Source: Neolewinella litorea | Lineage (GTDB): Bacteria; Bacteroidota; Bacteroidia; Chitinophagales; Saprospiraceae | DNA length: 64,000 bases | Assembly (NCBI RefSeq): GCF_004803465.1 | Contig: NZ_SRSF01000009.1 | Coordinates: forward strand, 1-64,000 | Direction of reading: 5' to 3' | In this document: positions 23,605-31,753 of the stretch, piece after piece | Position numbering within the stretch: position 1 is the first letter of the stretch | How the letters are laid out: each line of letters begins with the position of its first letter | Position numbers and translations under genes: made by a program | Notes under the pieces: model-generated | Seen by the model: the letters and a program-made list of their open reading frames with translations, nothing else | Database searches by the model: none | What the model was told of the DNA's origin: nothing

Positions 23605-26600
23605 TCACTCCTTCACCTCACCCAGCTCCCCGAACAAGCTCAGATTGGCCGCGCGCACTTCATCCTGAAACTCGCGCATTTCGCCGGTGAGGAAGGCGTT
23701 GACCTGGCGGACGAAGTCGTCGCCCTTTTCGGAGAACTGCTCCAGCATCAGGCGGGCCATCTGGCTGGGTTCGCCTTCGATCTGGGCGATGTAGTTGCGG
23801 GCGCTGTAGAGGTAGGACTGCAGGTTGGTGGGGTTGCGCTGGATGCCTTTGAGGTCCTCGGGTTCGGTGACGATCTCCTCGAGGCGATCGATGTGCTTGA
23901 GGAGCTCCTTGCGGTGGTTGGCCAGGGTGTCCTTGACGGCCTTAGGGGCGTTGGCGGCGGCGTCTTCGACTCGTTTCAGGCTCTTGCGGGCCTCCTGTAG
24001 TCGGTCCCAGGCGGCGGTGACTTTATTGACTTCGGCTTCCAACTCGGCGTACATCCGGTCGCGGGCGGCGTAGCGGGCGGCGCCCCGGAAGCTGTCGCGG
24101 GGATCGGCGTGCAGGGTCACGATCGTTTCATCGGTATGGTCGCCGTAGGTCATCAGGATGCGGTAGGTGCCGGGGGTGACGGAAATGCCGTTCGGCGCGT
24201 CGGCGTCCTCCTTGCGTTCGCGACGGCTGGGGGTTTCTACGCCGTCGCGGCGCAGGTTCCAGCTGGTGCGGTTCATGCCCCATCGCGGCTTATCGGTGTA
24301 CGTGCGGATGGTGTCGCCGGTCTGGACGTCGATCACCTGGATCTTCACTTTCTCTTTCGGAGCGGGGATGGGGTCGATCTCCTCATTCTGGTCGGCGAAG
24401 GCCTTCTGCAGGCTGCCGGTTTCGCGGCCGGGGATGTCCTCCTTGATCTCGGGGTCGATGATGGAGAAGCGGGTCAGCTGGCTAACGTCCACCGAATCCG
24501 GATCCACCGTTTCGCTGGGGCCGCCGGGGCGCACCCAGTACGTCAGCATTGCGCCGCCGGGGCGGTCCTCACCCTGGAACTGCCCCTGGGCGTAGAAGCG
24601 GGTGCCCTGGTAAGAGCGACTCTCCCACGCGTAGGCGTCCGGGGCGGGGAAGAGGCGGAAGGAGTCCTGCAGGATCTCGGCGCCCTCCCGGGCCATTTCG
24701 CGGAACGGCCGGATGTCGTCCAGGATCCAGGCCGCGCGGCCGAAGGTGGCGATGATCAGGTCGTGCTCCCGGGGGTGGACCTTGAGGTCACGGGTCGACA
24801 CGTGGGGGAAGCCGGCGTCGAAGCGCGTCCAGCTGTCCCCGTAGTCGAGGCTGTACCAGAGTCCCTGGTCGGTGCCCAAAAAGAGAAGGTTCTCCTGTAC
24901 CGGGTCCTGGACGATGGCCTGGGCGTGTCCGCTGACCTTGTTCTCGTCCACGATGCGGGTGAAGCTTTCCCCGTAGTTCGTGGTGTGGTACACCATGGGG
25001 CGGTAGTCACCGCGGCGGTAGTCGTTCACTACTACGAAGGCTTCGCCGGGATTAATGGGCGAGGCTTCGATGTAGGGGATCCAGCTGCCGGGGTTCATAC
25101 CGGTGAGCTTGCCGGTGAGTTCCGTCCACTCTTCACCGTCGTTGCGACTGATGTGGAGGCGTCCGTCGTCGCTGCTCACCCAGAGGGTCTGGGGTTGCAT
25201 GAATTGGGGTGGTGCGGGCACGATGGCGAGCAGGGTGGTGTGGTTTTCGGCCTGCGTGGCGTCGATGGTTAGTCCACCGCTGATGTCCTGCCGCTGCTTG
25301 GTGGAGTCGTTGGTGGTCAGGTCGGGGCTGATGATCTCCCAGCTCAGGCCGGCGTTGGTGCTCTTGTGGACGTACTGGCTGCCCATGTAGATGGTGTTCG
25401 GGTCGCGAGGCGACTGCGCGATGGGGGCGTTCCAGTTGAAGCGGAGGAATTCCCCTTCGGGGTGCACGGGCCGGATGAAGGTGGTCTTGCCGGTACTGCG
25501 GTCCACTTTGCCGAGGGCGCCTCCCTGACTGGCGGCGTAGACCACGTCGGGCTGGTCGGGTTTGAAGATGATGTCAAAGCCGTCGCCGAAGTACACTTCC
25601 TGCCAGTCTGCGTCGGTGATGCCGCCGCTCTTCAGTCCCTGGCTGGGGCCTACCCAGCTGCCGTTGTCCTGCATGCCGCCCCCGATCAGGTAGGGGTAGC
25701 TCATGTCGTAGTTGATGTGGTAGAACTGGGCCAGCGGCAGGTTGGCGGCGAAGCGCCAGGTTTCTCCGCCGTCGTGGCTGAAGTTCAGTCCGCCGTCGTT
25801 GCCCTGGATGATGTATTCAGGGTTGTCCTCGTCGATCCAGAAGGCGTGGTTGTCGGGGTGAACGTTGTTGCCGTAGTTGGCAATCTCGGTGAAGGTCTTG
25901 CCGCCGTCTTCCGACTTGCTGATGTAGGTGGCGATGTGGAATACGCGGTTCGGGTTCTGGGGGTCCACGTAGATCTCGGCGTAGTAGAAGGGGCGGTCGC
26001 CGACGTCCTTGGTGGTCACCAGGCTGAAGGTTTCTCCCCCATCGGTGCTCTTGTACAGGCCGTTTTCCTTGGCTTCCACGAGGGCGTAGACAATTTCGGG
26101 GTTGCTGGCGGAGATGGCCAGACCGATGCGGCCGAGGTTCCCCTTGGGTAGTCCGTCCTTGGCGGTGCGGCGTTCCCAGGTGTCGCCGCCGTCCTTCGAG
26201 ATCCAGATGCCGGAGCCCGGTCCGCCGGAGTTGAAGAACCAGGGGTCGCGGTCGAAGGTCCAGGTGGCCGCGATCAGTTTGTCGGGATTGCTGGGGTCCA
26301 TAACAAATTCGGCGATGCCGGTGCCCTCGTCTACATAAAGGATCTTTTCCCAGTTCTTGCCGCCGTCAGTGGTGCGGTACACGCCGCGTTCGGGGTTCGG
26401 CCCCCACATACTGCCTAGGGCGCCTACGTAGACGGTATTCGGGTCGGTGGGGTGGGTAAGGATGCGGTGGATATGGCGGGTATCTTCCAGGCCCATCATC
26501 TCCCAGGTGGCGCCGCCGTCGAGGCTGCGGTAGATGCCGCCGCCGTAGTTGGCTGAGTTGCGGGGGTTACCTTCGCCGGTGCCGGCCCAGATGATGCTGG

Positions 26601-26901
26601 GGTTGGCGTCGCTGACGGCCACCGCTCCGATGCTGAGGTACTTCTGGTCGTCAAAGATGGGTTCGAAACTCGTACCGCCATTGTTGCTTTTCCACAGTCC
26701 TCCGGAGGCCGTGGCCACGTAGATCATGTCGCGGTCGTCGGGGTGCACGTCTATTCCCGTTACCCGTCCGGACATCCCGGCCGGCCCGAGGGAGCGGGGG
26801 GCGATGGCTTTCCAGTGGTCTTCGTTGAGGTCTTGCGCCAGGATCAGGGCGGGCGCGCAGGTGCAAAGGAGTAGCGTAAAGAGCTGGGTAATTCGGTTCA
26901 T
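23605..26901 (-). CDS. secreted BNR/Asp-box beta-propeller protein (VPS10/sortilin-like)
   Basis: A 1098-residue protein with a signal peptide (MNRITQLFTLLLCTCAPALILA). Residues about 40-720 carry many Asp-box repeats of the form S-x-D-G-G-x-T-W (SLDGGATWEMM, SKDGGDTWERR, STDGGETFSLV, SHDGGETWRFA), which build one or two beta-propellers as in sortilin/VPS10 and BNR glycosidases. Residues about 860-950 look like a beta-sandwich (PRWGMNRTSWNLRRDGVETP), and the last 150 residues are helical (YAELEAEVNKVTAAWDRLQEA). Homologues are common in Bacteroidota, usually annotated as glycosyl hydrolase or VPS10-domain protein. No catalytic residues were identified, so a hydrolase label would be a guess. 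Confidence 0.85.
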   Translation of the reverse strand: MNRITQLFTLLLCTCAPALILAQDLNEDHWKAIAPRSLGPAGMSGRVTGIDVHPDDRDMIYVATASGGLWKSNNGGTSFEPIFDDQKYLSIGAVAVSDANPSIIWAGTGEGNPRNSANYGGGIYRSLDGGATWEMMGLEDTRHIHRILTHPTDPNTVYVGALGSMWGPNPERGVYRTTDGGKNWEKILYVDEGTGIAEFVMDPSNPDKLIAATWTFDRDPWFFNSGGPGSGIWISKDGGDTWERRTAKDGLPKGNLGRIGLAISASNPEIVYALVEAKENGLYKSTDGGETFSLVTTKDVGDRPFYYAEIYVDPQNPNRVFHIATYISKSEDGGKTFTEIANYGNNVHPDNHAFWIDEDNPEYIIQGNDGGLNFSHDGGETWRFAANLPLAQFYHINYDMSYPYLIGGGMQDNGSWVGPSQGLKSGGITDADWQEVYFGDGFDIIFKPDQPDVVYAASQGGALGKVDRSTGKTTFIRPVHPEGEFLRFNWNAPIAQSPRDPNTIYMGSQYVHKSTNAGLSWEIISPDLTTNDSTKQRQDISGGLTIDATQAENHTTLLAIVPAPPQFMQPQTLWVSSDDGRLHISRNDGEEWTELTGKLTGMNPGSWIPYIEASPINPGEAFVVVNDYRRGDYRPMVYHTTNYGESFTRIVDENKVSGHAQAIVQDPVQENLLFLGTDQGLWYSLDYGDSWTRFDAGFPHVSTRDLKVHPREHDLIIATFGRAAWILDDIRPFREMAREGAEILQDSFRLFPAPDAYAWESRSYQGTRFYAQGQFQGEDRPGGAMLTYWVRPGGPSETVDPDSVDVSQLTRFSIIDPEIKEDIPGRETGSLQKAFADQNEEIDPIPAPKEKVKIQVIDVQTGDTIRTYTDKPRWGMNRTSWNLRRDGVETPSRRERKEDADAPNGISVTPGTYRILMTYGDHTDETIVTLHADPRDSFRGAARYAARDRMYAELEAEVNKVTAAWDRLQEARKSLKRVEDAAANAPKAVKDTLANHRKELLKHIDRLEEIVTEPEDLKGIQRNPTNLQSYLYSARNYIAQIEGEPSQMARLMLEQFSEKGDDFVRQVNAFLTGEMREFQDEVRAANLSLFGELGEVKE

Positions 26902-26934
26902 GGATTGGAGCTAAGCGGGCAAGATAGCCAGCCC

Positions 26935-26990
26935 GTGGCAGACATCGGACGTGGCAGAGGCGTCATTCTGACAGACATCGGATGTATGAC
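26935..26990. repeat. REP-like palindrome pair, copy 1 (degenerate)
   Basis: Two variants of the palindrome CAGACGTCSGACGTCTG, here GGCAGACATCGGACGTGGC and GACAGACATCGGATGTATGAC, separated by about 18 bases. It lies upstream of the BNR-protein gene start. Confidence 0.6.
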
Positions 26991-27074
26991 AAAATGACGG
27001 TTCAGTGTTTACTAGCATTTCTGCCACTTTCAACACGATATGTTATCAAATATCGTTAAAATGCCCCGGAAACC

Positions 27075-27133
27075 CTGGCAGACGTCCGACGTCTGCAAAA
27101 ATGGCAGCACTGACACGTCCGACGTCTGCCAGC
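27075..27133. repeat. REP-like palindrome pair, copy 2
   Basis: CTGGCAGACGTCCGACGTCTG, then AAAAATGGCAGCACTGACA, then CGTCCGACGTCTGCCAGC. The two palindromes and the spacer recur nearly unchanged at 30040-30092. It lies just upstream of yidD. Confidence 0.75.
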
Positions 27134-27221
27134 GCGCTTATCTTAATGACTGGTTAACTCCATGGCCACTTGCAACCCTCCGCCCACCACCATCGTACTG
27201 TATTATCTGGACTTCCATGAC

Positions 27222-27455
27222 GTGATCCGCAAACTCTTCATTCTTCCTATCCGATTTTATCAGGCAGCACTGTCACCCCTGATCGGACCGCGGTGCCGCT
27301 ACGACCCCACCTGCAGCCACTATGCGGTTGGGGCCATCCAGGAGTGGGGCGTCCTGAAGGGCAGTTGGCTGGCGATCAAGCGCATAGGCCGCTGTCACCC
27401 CTGGGGCGGATTCGGTCCGGATCCGGTGCCCAAAAAGCCCCACGTGAAGGAGTAA
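27222..27455 (+). CDS. yidD: YidD, membrane protein insertion efficiency factor
   Basis: Taking GTG 27222 as start gives 77 residues, the usual YidD length; ATG 27162 would add 20 residues not seen in the family. The protein has an amphipathic start ([20 protein letters not shown]) and the signatures [37 protein letters not shown] and DPVP. The conserved cysteines are present. YidD sits at the inner membrane and assists YidC-dependent insertion of membrane proteins. Unlike many genomes, rnpA, rpmH and yidC are not adjacent. The stop codon overlaps a TAACTTTG promoter box for the next gene. Confidence 0.88.
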   Translation: MIRKLFILPIRFYQAALSPLIGPRCRYDPTCSHYAVGAIQEWGVLKGSWLAIKRIGRCHPWGGFGPDPVPKKPHVKE

Positions 27456-27460
27456 CTTTG
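27453..27460 (+). promoter_or_regulatory. Bacteroidota -7 box (TAACTTTG)
   Basis: TAACTTTG matches the TAnnTTTG -7 consensus of the Bacteroidota housekeeping sigma factor and lies 54 bases before the thioredoxin-like gene. No clear TTG -33 element is seen at the right distance, so this is a moderate call. Confidence 0.4.
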
Positions 27461-27513
27461 GTAGAGTCCAATAGCTATCCTTTCAGTCTGTATCATTTAA
27501 TATCCCGGTCGAT

Positions 27514-28686
27514 ATGATCCGTCTTTTCGCTCTCTTGCTGGTTTCTTCGGCGCTCTCCGCCCAGGGCATTCAATTTTTCGAGGGGAGCTGGGACGAGGCC
27601 CTGGCCAAGGCCGAAGCCGAGGACAAGCTCATTTTTGTAGACGCCTACGCGGAGTGGTGCGGGCCATGCAAGATGATGGCCGCCAACGTATTCCCAAACG
27701 AGGAGGTGGGTGCATTCTTCAACGCCAACTTCGTCAACGTCCAGTACGACATGGAAAAGCCGGAGTCGGCTGCCTTCCGGGAATACCACCGGGCCCCGGC
27801 TTTCCCCACCCTATTGTTCATCGGCCCCAACAACGAACCCGTGCACCGGGTGATCGGCGCCCGGCAGGTGCCCCAGTTGCTCGCCGATGCCCGCACTGCC
27901 CTGGAACGCGTTGATGATCTAGAAGCACTTCGCCGCGATTTCGCCGAGAACCAACCCGGCTCGGCCTACAAACTGGTGCGCGCCCTGATCCGCCGCGGTG
28001 AACCGCACCTGAAAATCACCAACGACTACCTGCGCACGCCCGGACTGGATTTTACGGCACCCGCGAACCTCCGCCTCATATTGTTGGCCACGACGGAGGC
28101 GGACAGCCGACTGTTTGACCTTCTGCTGGAGCACCGGGAGGCGATCCTGGCGCTGGAAGGACGGGAAGCCGTGGACAGCAAGGTGCGTGCGGCCGTGCGC
28201 GCTTCCTTCGATAAAGCCTTGGAATTCAGGAGTGAGCGACTGATGGCCACTGTGGTCGAAAAAGCCGAACTCTTCGATAATGACGAAGCCAAACGACTCG
28301 AATCGGAGGGTGAATTCGCGTTTGCCCTGCAGGGGCAAGACCCGGAGAAAGTCTATAAAACCGCCAAAAGCTACCTCAAACGGGGAGCCGAGGGGGATGA
28401 GGCCAGGCTGCGCAATCTTTTTGGGGCCCTCGAAAATTCAGACTTTATCGACCGCACAGTCATAATCGACCTGGCCGCGGAAGCGCTGACCGGAGCCGCG
28501 GAACTGGCAGAGGAGGGGTGGCGCGATTACTACAACCTGGGCCGCTTTCTGCAGAAGCGACAGCGGTATGGGCAGGCGCTGGAAGCCGCCGAGCGTTCCC
28601 TTGCCGCCCTGGGTCCGGACGGACCGGCCAATTACCGCCGGGCGATCCAGGATCTGGTGGACCAGCTCCGGGAGCAGACGAAATAG
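27514..28686 (+). CDS. secreted/periplasmic thioredoxin-fold protein with helical C-terminal domain
   Basis: A 390-residue protein with signal peptide (MIRLFALLLVSSALSAQG). Residues 20-130 form a thioredoxin domain with the redox motif in DAYAEWCGPCKMMAANVF (Cys-Gly-Pro-Cys) and the cis-proline in APAFPTLLFIG. The remaining 260 residues are helical and TPR-like (YYNLGRFLQKRQRYGQALEAA), possibly for partner binding. It is expected to reduce or exchange disulfides in the periplasm. It is followed after 18 bases by the lgt-like gene, which has its own promoter box. The start ATG and signal peptide agree. Confidence 0.85.
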   Translation: MIRLFALLLVSSALSAQGIQFFEGSWDEALAKAEAEDKLIFVDAYAEWCGPCKMMAANVFPNEEVGAFFNANFVNVQYDMEKPESAAFREYHRAPAFPTLLFIGPNNEPVHRVIGARQVPQLLADARTALERVDDLEALRRDFAENQPGSAYKLVRALIRRGEPHLKITNDYLRTPGLDFTAPANLRLILLATTEADSRLFDLLLEHREAILALEGREAVDSKVRAAVRASFDKALEFRSERLMATVVEKAELFDNDEAKRLESEGEFAFALQGQDPEKVYKTAKSYLKRGAEGDEARLRNLFGALENSDFIDRTVIIDLAAEALTGAAELAEEGWRDYYNLGRFLQKRQRYGQALEAAERSLAALGPDGPANYRRAIQDLVDQLREQTK

Positions 28687-28691
28687 CACCG

Positions 28692-28699
28692 TAGCTTTG
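28692..28699 (+). promoter_or_regulatory. Bacteroidota -7 box (TAGCTTTG) almost on the start codon
   Basis: TAGCTTTG matches TAnnTTTG exactly and ends five bases before the ATG of the lgt-like gene at 28705. If used, transcription would begin at or next to the start codon, giving a leaderless or nearly leaderless mRNA. No Shine-Dalgarno sequence is visible. Confidence 0.45.
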
Positions 28700-28704
28700 C
28701 GGGC

Positions 28705-29862
28705 ATGCACCCGGACCTTAGCTACCTCCTTCACGACCTTATCGGCACGGCGCGCGACAATGCCTTCAGCATCGTCAAGACCTTCGGGCTCTTCCTGCTG
28801 CTGGCCTTTCTGGTAGCGGCCAAATTGCTGAAGTGGGAAATGGAGCGGCGCGAACGCCTGGGACAGCTGCCGGCGGAGCGGGTGCTGCGGGTGCCCGGGC
28901 AGACCGTCACCAAGGCGGACTACATCAGCAACGCCATCATCGGTTTCCTGCTTGGCTATAAGATCCCGTACGCCATCGGCAACTTTTCGGCCTGGCAGCA
29001 GGACCCTTCCGGGGTGCTGTTGTCCATGGAGGGATCTTTACTGGGGGGGATTCTTGGTGCTGCCCTGTTTTTCGGTTACTACTACAACATCGGTCGCAAG
29101 CAGGGAGCCCTGCCCGATCCGCAGCCCGTGGACGTATACCCCAGCGATCGCGTGGGGCCCATAACCATGGTTGCTGCATTTGGCGGACTACTGGGTGCCA
29201 AGCTCTTTGCGGTTATTGAGTATTGGGACCGCTTTCTGGAAAATCCGCTGCAGGAGCTATTCAGTGGCGGCGGCCTGGCCATTTACGGTGGTCTGATCGG
29301 CGGCGGAATTGCCGTGTACCTTCATTTGCGCAAGCACCGGATTCCGGTAGTGCCGATCATGGATGCCGTGGCTCCGGCCCTGATCGTCGCCTACGGGGTG
29401 GGGCGTATCGGCTGCCAGCTGAGCGGCGACGGCGACTGGGGCTCGGCCATCGCGGCGATCCCTGATTGGTGGTTCCTGCCCGACTGGCTATACGGTTACG
29501 ACTATCCCCACAATGTGCTGAACCGCGGGGTGCCCATCCCGGGCTGCACGGTCGACTACTGCAGCCGGCTGCCGGAACTCCACTATCCCACCCCAGTGTA
29601 CGAAACCCTGATGGCATTTGCCATTGGCGGCATCCTGTGGGCGGTGCGCAAACCACTTACCGTGTGGCCGGGCATGCTTTTCTGCATCTACCTTTTCCTC
29701 AATGGCGTAGAGCGCTTCTTTATCGAGTACGTGAGGCTCAATGATAAGTACGACGTATTGGGGCTTCACCTTACGCAGGCACAGATCATTGCCATTGGCT
29801 TTATGGTCGCGGGTCTGCTGGGGGCCTGGCTGGTGCGCTGGCGGGGGCGGGCGGTGATATGA
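28705..29862 (+). CDS. divergent prolipoprotein diacylglyceryl transferase paralog (Lgt-like, long form)
   Basis: A 385-residue inner-membrane protein of the Lgt family, about 100 residues longer than usual because of an N-terminal extension with an extra helix (FSIVKTFGLFLLLAFLVAAK). Lgt transfers diacylglycerol to the lipobox Cys. The standard gene is present at 31754-32554. Here the HGG motif is LAIYGGLIGG (the essential His is Tyr), and the Lgt signature GRxGN reads GRIGCQLSGDGDWG (the essential Asn is Cys). Arg of the signature is kept, as is HYPTPVYET. The changes suggest a different or lost activity. It follows the thioredoxin-like gene on the same strand. Confidence 0.8.
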   Translation: MHPDLSYLLHDLIGTARDNAFSIVKTFGLFLLLAFLVAAKLLKWEMERRERLGQLPAERVLRVPGQTVTKADYISNAIIGFLLGYKIPYAIGNFSAWQQDPSGVLLSMEGSLLGGILGAALFFGYYYNIGRKQGALPDPQPVDVYPSDRVGPITMVAAFGGLLGAKLFAVIEYWDRFLENPLQELFSGGGLAIYGGLIGGGIAVYLHLRKHRIPVVPIMDAVAPALIVAYGVGRIGCQLSGDGDWGSAIAAIPDWWFLPDWLYGYDYPHNVLNRGVPIPGCTVDYCSRLPELHYPTPVYETLMAFAIGGILWAVRKPLTVWPGMLFCIYLFLNGVERFFIEYVRLNDKYDVLGLHLTQAQIIAIGFMVAGLLGAWLVRWRGRAVI

Positions 29863-29864
29863 GC

Positions 29865-29920
29865 TTGGCAGACGTCGGACGTGTCAGGTCTGACTGGTTG
29901 GCAGACGTCGGACGTCTGTC
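29865..29920. repeat. REP-like palindrome pair, copy 3
   Basis: TTGGCAGACGTCGGACGTG, a spacer, then TTGGCAGACGTCGGACGTC. In opposite orientation to copies 2 and 4. It starts three bases after the stop of the lgt-like gene. Confidence 0.7.
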
Positions 29921-30039
29921 AATGTGACAGTACTGCTATTGGCTCATATTTGGGAAAATAGCCTTCCAAATAGGGTGCTGCATCTAATTTTCTACCTCTT
30001 ACATGGGGTTGTCTTAAAATTCTCTCCTGAATCTCCAAC

Positions 30040-30092
30040 TGACACGTCCGACGTCTGTAAAAATGGCAGCACTGATACGTCCGATGTCTCCC
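30040..30092. repeat. REP-like palindrome pair, copy 4
   Basis: GACACGTCCGACGTCTGTAA, then AAATGGCAGCACTGATA and CGTCCGATGTCTCCCAGC. This matches copy 2 through both palindromes and the spacer. It lies just upstream of purQ. Confidence 0.7.
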
Positions 30093-30117
30093 AGCCCGCC
30101 CCCAATCCACCATTCGC

Positions 30118-30125
30118 TATCTTTG
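30118..30125 (+). promoter_or_regulatory. Bacteroidota -7 box (TATCTTTG) for purQ
   Basis: TATCTTTG fits the TAnnTTTG consensus and lies 19 bases upstream of the purQ ATG at 30145, allowing a short leader. The -33 TTG element is not obvious. AAGGAG directly abuts the ATG, too close for an effective ribosome site. Confidence 0.45.
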
Positions 30126-30144
30126 CCCCCCTAAATTCAAGGAG

Positions 30145-30852
30145 ATGAAATTCGGAGTTATCGTTTTCCCCGGCAGCAACTGCGACGACGACATGATCCA
30201 CGTGCTCGGCACCGTCCTGGGGCGGGAAACCAGGAAACTCTGGCACAAGGAAGAAAGCCTCGGCGACCTTACCACCGACGACTGCATTATCGTGCCCGGA
30301 GGATTCAGCTACGGCGACTACGTGCGCGCCGGGGCCGTAGCCCGCTTCTCTCCCATCATGAAATCGGTGATCGAATTCGCCAACCAGGGCGGCTACGTCT
30401 TTGGTATCTGCAACGGCTTTCAGATCCTCTGCGAAGCCGGCCTGCTCCCCGGAGCCCTGCTGCGCAACCGCGAACAGAAGTTCATCGCCAAGAACGTCTA
30501 CATCCGGGCAGAAACCGACAACGCACCCACCAACCGCGACCTTTCCCCCGGACAAGTACTCCGCATCCCCATCGCCCACGCCGAAGGCCGCTACTACGCC
30601 GATGAGGACACCATCTATCAACTCAACCAAAACGACCAGATCCTATTCCGCTACTGCGACGGCGCCGGAGAAGTCAACCTGGACAGCAACCTGAACGGCT
30701 CAATCGGCAACATCGCCGGCATCTGCAACGAAAACCGCAACGTCTTCGGCATGATGCCCCACCCGGAACGCGCCAGCGAAGAACTGCTCGGCAACCGGGA
30801 CGGACTTATCATTTTCCAAGGTCTGGCTAAGGCCGTGGCCGCCGCCAACTAA
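30145..30852 (+). CDS. purQ: phosphoribosylformylglycinamidine synthase subunit PurQ (glutamine amidotransferase)
   Basis: A 235-residue class I glutamine amidotransferase. It begins [20 protein letters not shown], has [20 protein letters not shown], the nucleophile Cys in GICNGFQIL (about residues 91-99), and the catalytic His-x-Glu in [15 protein letters not shown]. It supplies ammonia from glutamine to PurL for converting FGAR to FGAM in purine synthesis. purL and purS are not adjacent, so the subunits are encoded apart in this genome. It has its own promoter box and is flanked by repeats. Confidence 0.95.
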   Translation: MKFGVIVFPGSNCDDDMIHVLGTVLGRETRKLWHKEESLGDLTTDDCIIVPGGFSYGDYVRAGAVARFSPIMKSVIEFANQGGYVFGICNGFQILCEAGLLPGALLRNREQKFIAKNVYIRAETDNAPTNRDLSPGQVLRIPIAHAEGRYYADEDTIYQLNQNDQILFRYCDGAGEVNLDSNLNGSIGNIAGICNENRNVFGMMPHPERASEELLGNRDGLIIFQGLAKAVAAAN

Positions 30853-30891
30853 AGGACTAACGGACTAAAGGACTAACAGTCTAAAGTCCCC

Positions 30892-31503
30892 TTAAATCTC
30901 CACCCCCCTCTCCCGTAGTTCCCAGCGTAGCTGCTCGGGGTTTTCGAAGCGGATGGTGTCGAGGCCTTCCCGGCGGGCGGCTTCCACGTTGCGAAGACTG
31001 TCGTCAATGAAGACGCAGCCGCCGTAGCCCTGCAGGGAGAACCGTTCGTGCAACAGGCGGTAGATGGCCGGGTCGGGTTTCTGGAGTTTGACTTCTCCGC
31101 TTACCATGATTTCTTCGAACAGGTCCAGGAAGTCGAAAGTCTCCCGCGCCCACGGAAAGAGCTCGTGCGACCAGTTGGTCAGGGCGAGCAGCCGGTACTT
31201 ACCGCTTGCCTTTAATTCCTTTAATATCTCTACGGTGCCCTCGATCGGTCCGGTGATGGTTTCCGTCCAACGGTCGTAGTAAATGCGGATCTCGCGCTCG
31301 AATTCGGGGTGCCGCTCGATCAATTCACGGGTCCCCTCCTCGATGGTCCGACCGGCATCCTGCTTCTCGTTCCACTCCAAGGTGGCAACGTTGGACAGGA
31401 AATGATCTACCTCCTCCTTCGTATCGAAAACCTGCTCAAAAAGCGCCCGGGGCTGCCAGCCTATGAGTACGTTGCCCAGGTCGAAGATTATGGTGTGGAT
31501 CAT
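30892..31503 (-). CDS. HAD-superfamily phosphatase (YihX-like, subfamily IA)
   Basis: A 203-residue cytoplasmic protein. Motif I is TIIFDLGNVLIGW: Asp8 is the nucleophile, while the usual second Asp is Gly-Asn, as in YihX-type sugar-phosphate phosphatases. Motif II is LALTNWS, motif III is the Lys in GEVKLQKPDPAIY, and motif IV is VFIDDSLRNVEAA. The cap is a small helical bundle (residues 15-90). It likely dephosphorylates a small sugar phosphate or related metabolite; the substrate is unknown. It is separated from lgt by a repeat array and may be transcribed alone. Confidence 0.88.
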   Translation of the reverse strand: MIHTIIFDLGNVLIGWQPRALFEQVFDTKEEVDHFLSNVATLEWNEKQDAGRTIEEGTRELIERHPEFEREIRIYYDRWTETITGPIEGTVEILKELKASGKYRLLALTNWSHELFPWARETFDFLDLFEEIMVSGEVKLQKPDPAIYRLLHERFSLQGYGGCVFIDDSLRNVEAARREGLDTIRFENPEQLRWELRERGVEI

Positions 31504-31750
31504 GGGTTAAGGGGTTAATGGGTCAAGGACTGAAGGACTGAAGGACTGAATAGGTGTTGCATTTGCCCCTCGCTTTGCTCGGGAGGGGCTGCCAATGGGC
31601 TAAGGGGTTAATGGATCAATGCAGTGTTGCATTTGTCCCTCGCTTTGCTCGGGGGGGGGCTGCCAATGGGTTAAGGGGTTAATGGGTCAATGCGGTGTTG
31701 CTTTTGTCCCTCGCTTCGCTTGGGGGGGGCTGGCACCTGCGGCCGCGCCA
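31504..31750. repeat. tandem repeat array (about 2.5 units of 60-70 bp)
   Basis: A unit 'ggggttaatgg(g/a)tcaatgc(a/g)gtgttgc(a/t)tttgtccctcgct(t/c)tgctcgggggggg' (quoted schematically) repeats around 31506, 31608 and 31675, with 'aaggactgaaggactgaa' added in the first copy. It contains the same 'cctcgcttcgctcgggt' element as 22.7-23.6 kb and ends in the GC-rich motif at 31731-31750. No gene is present. Confidence 0.75.
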
Positions 31751-31753
31751 TGA

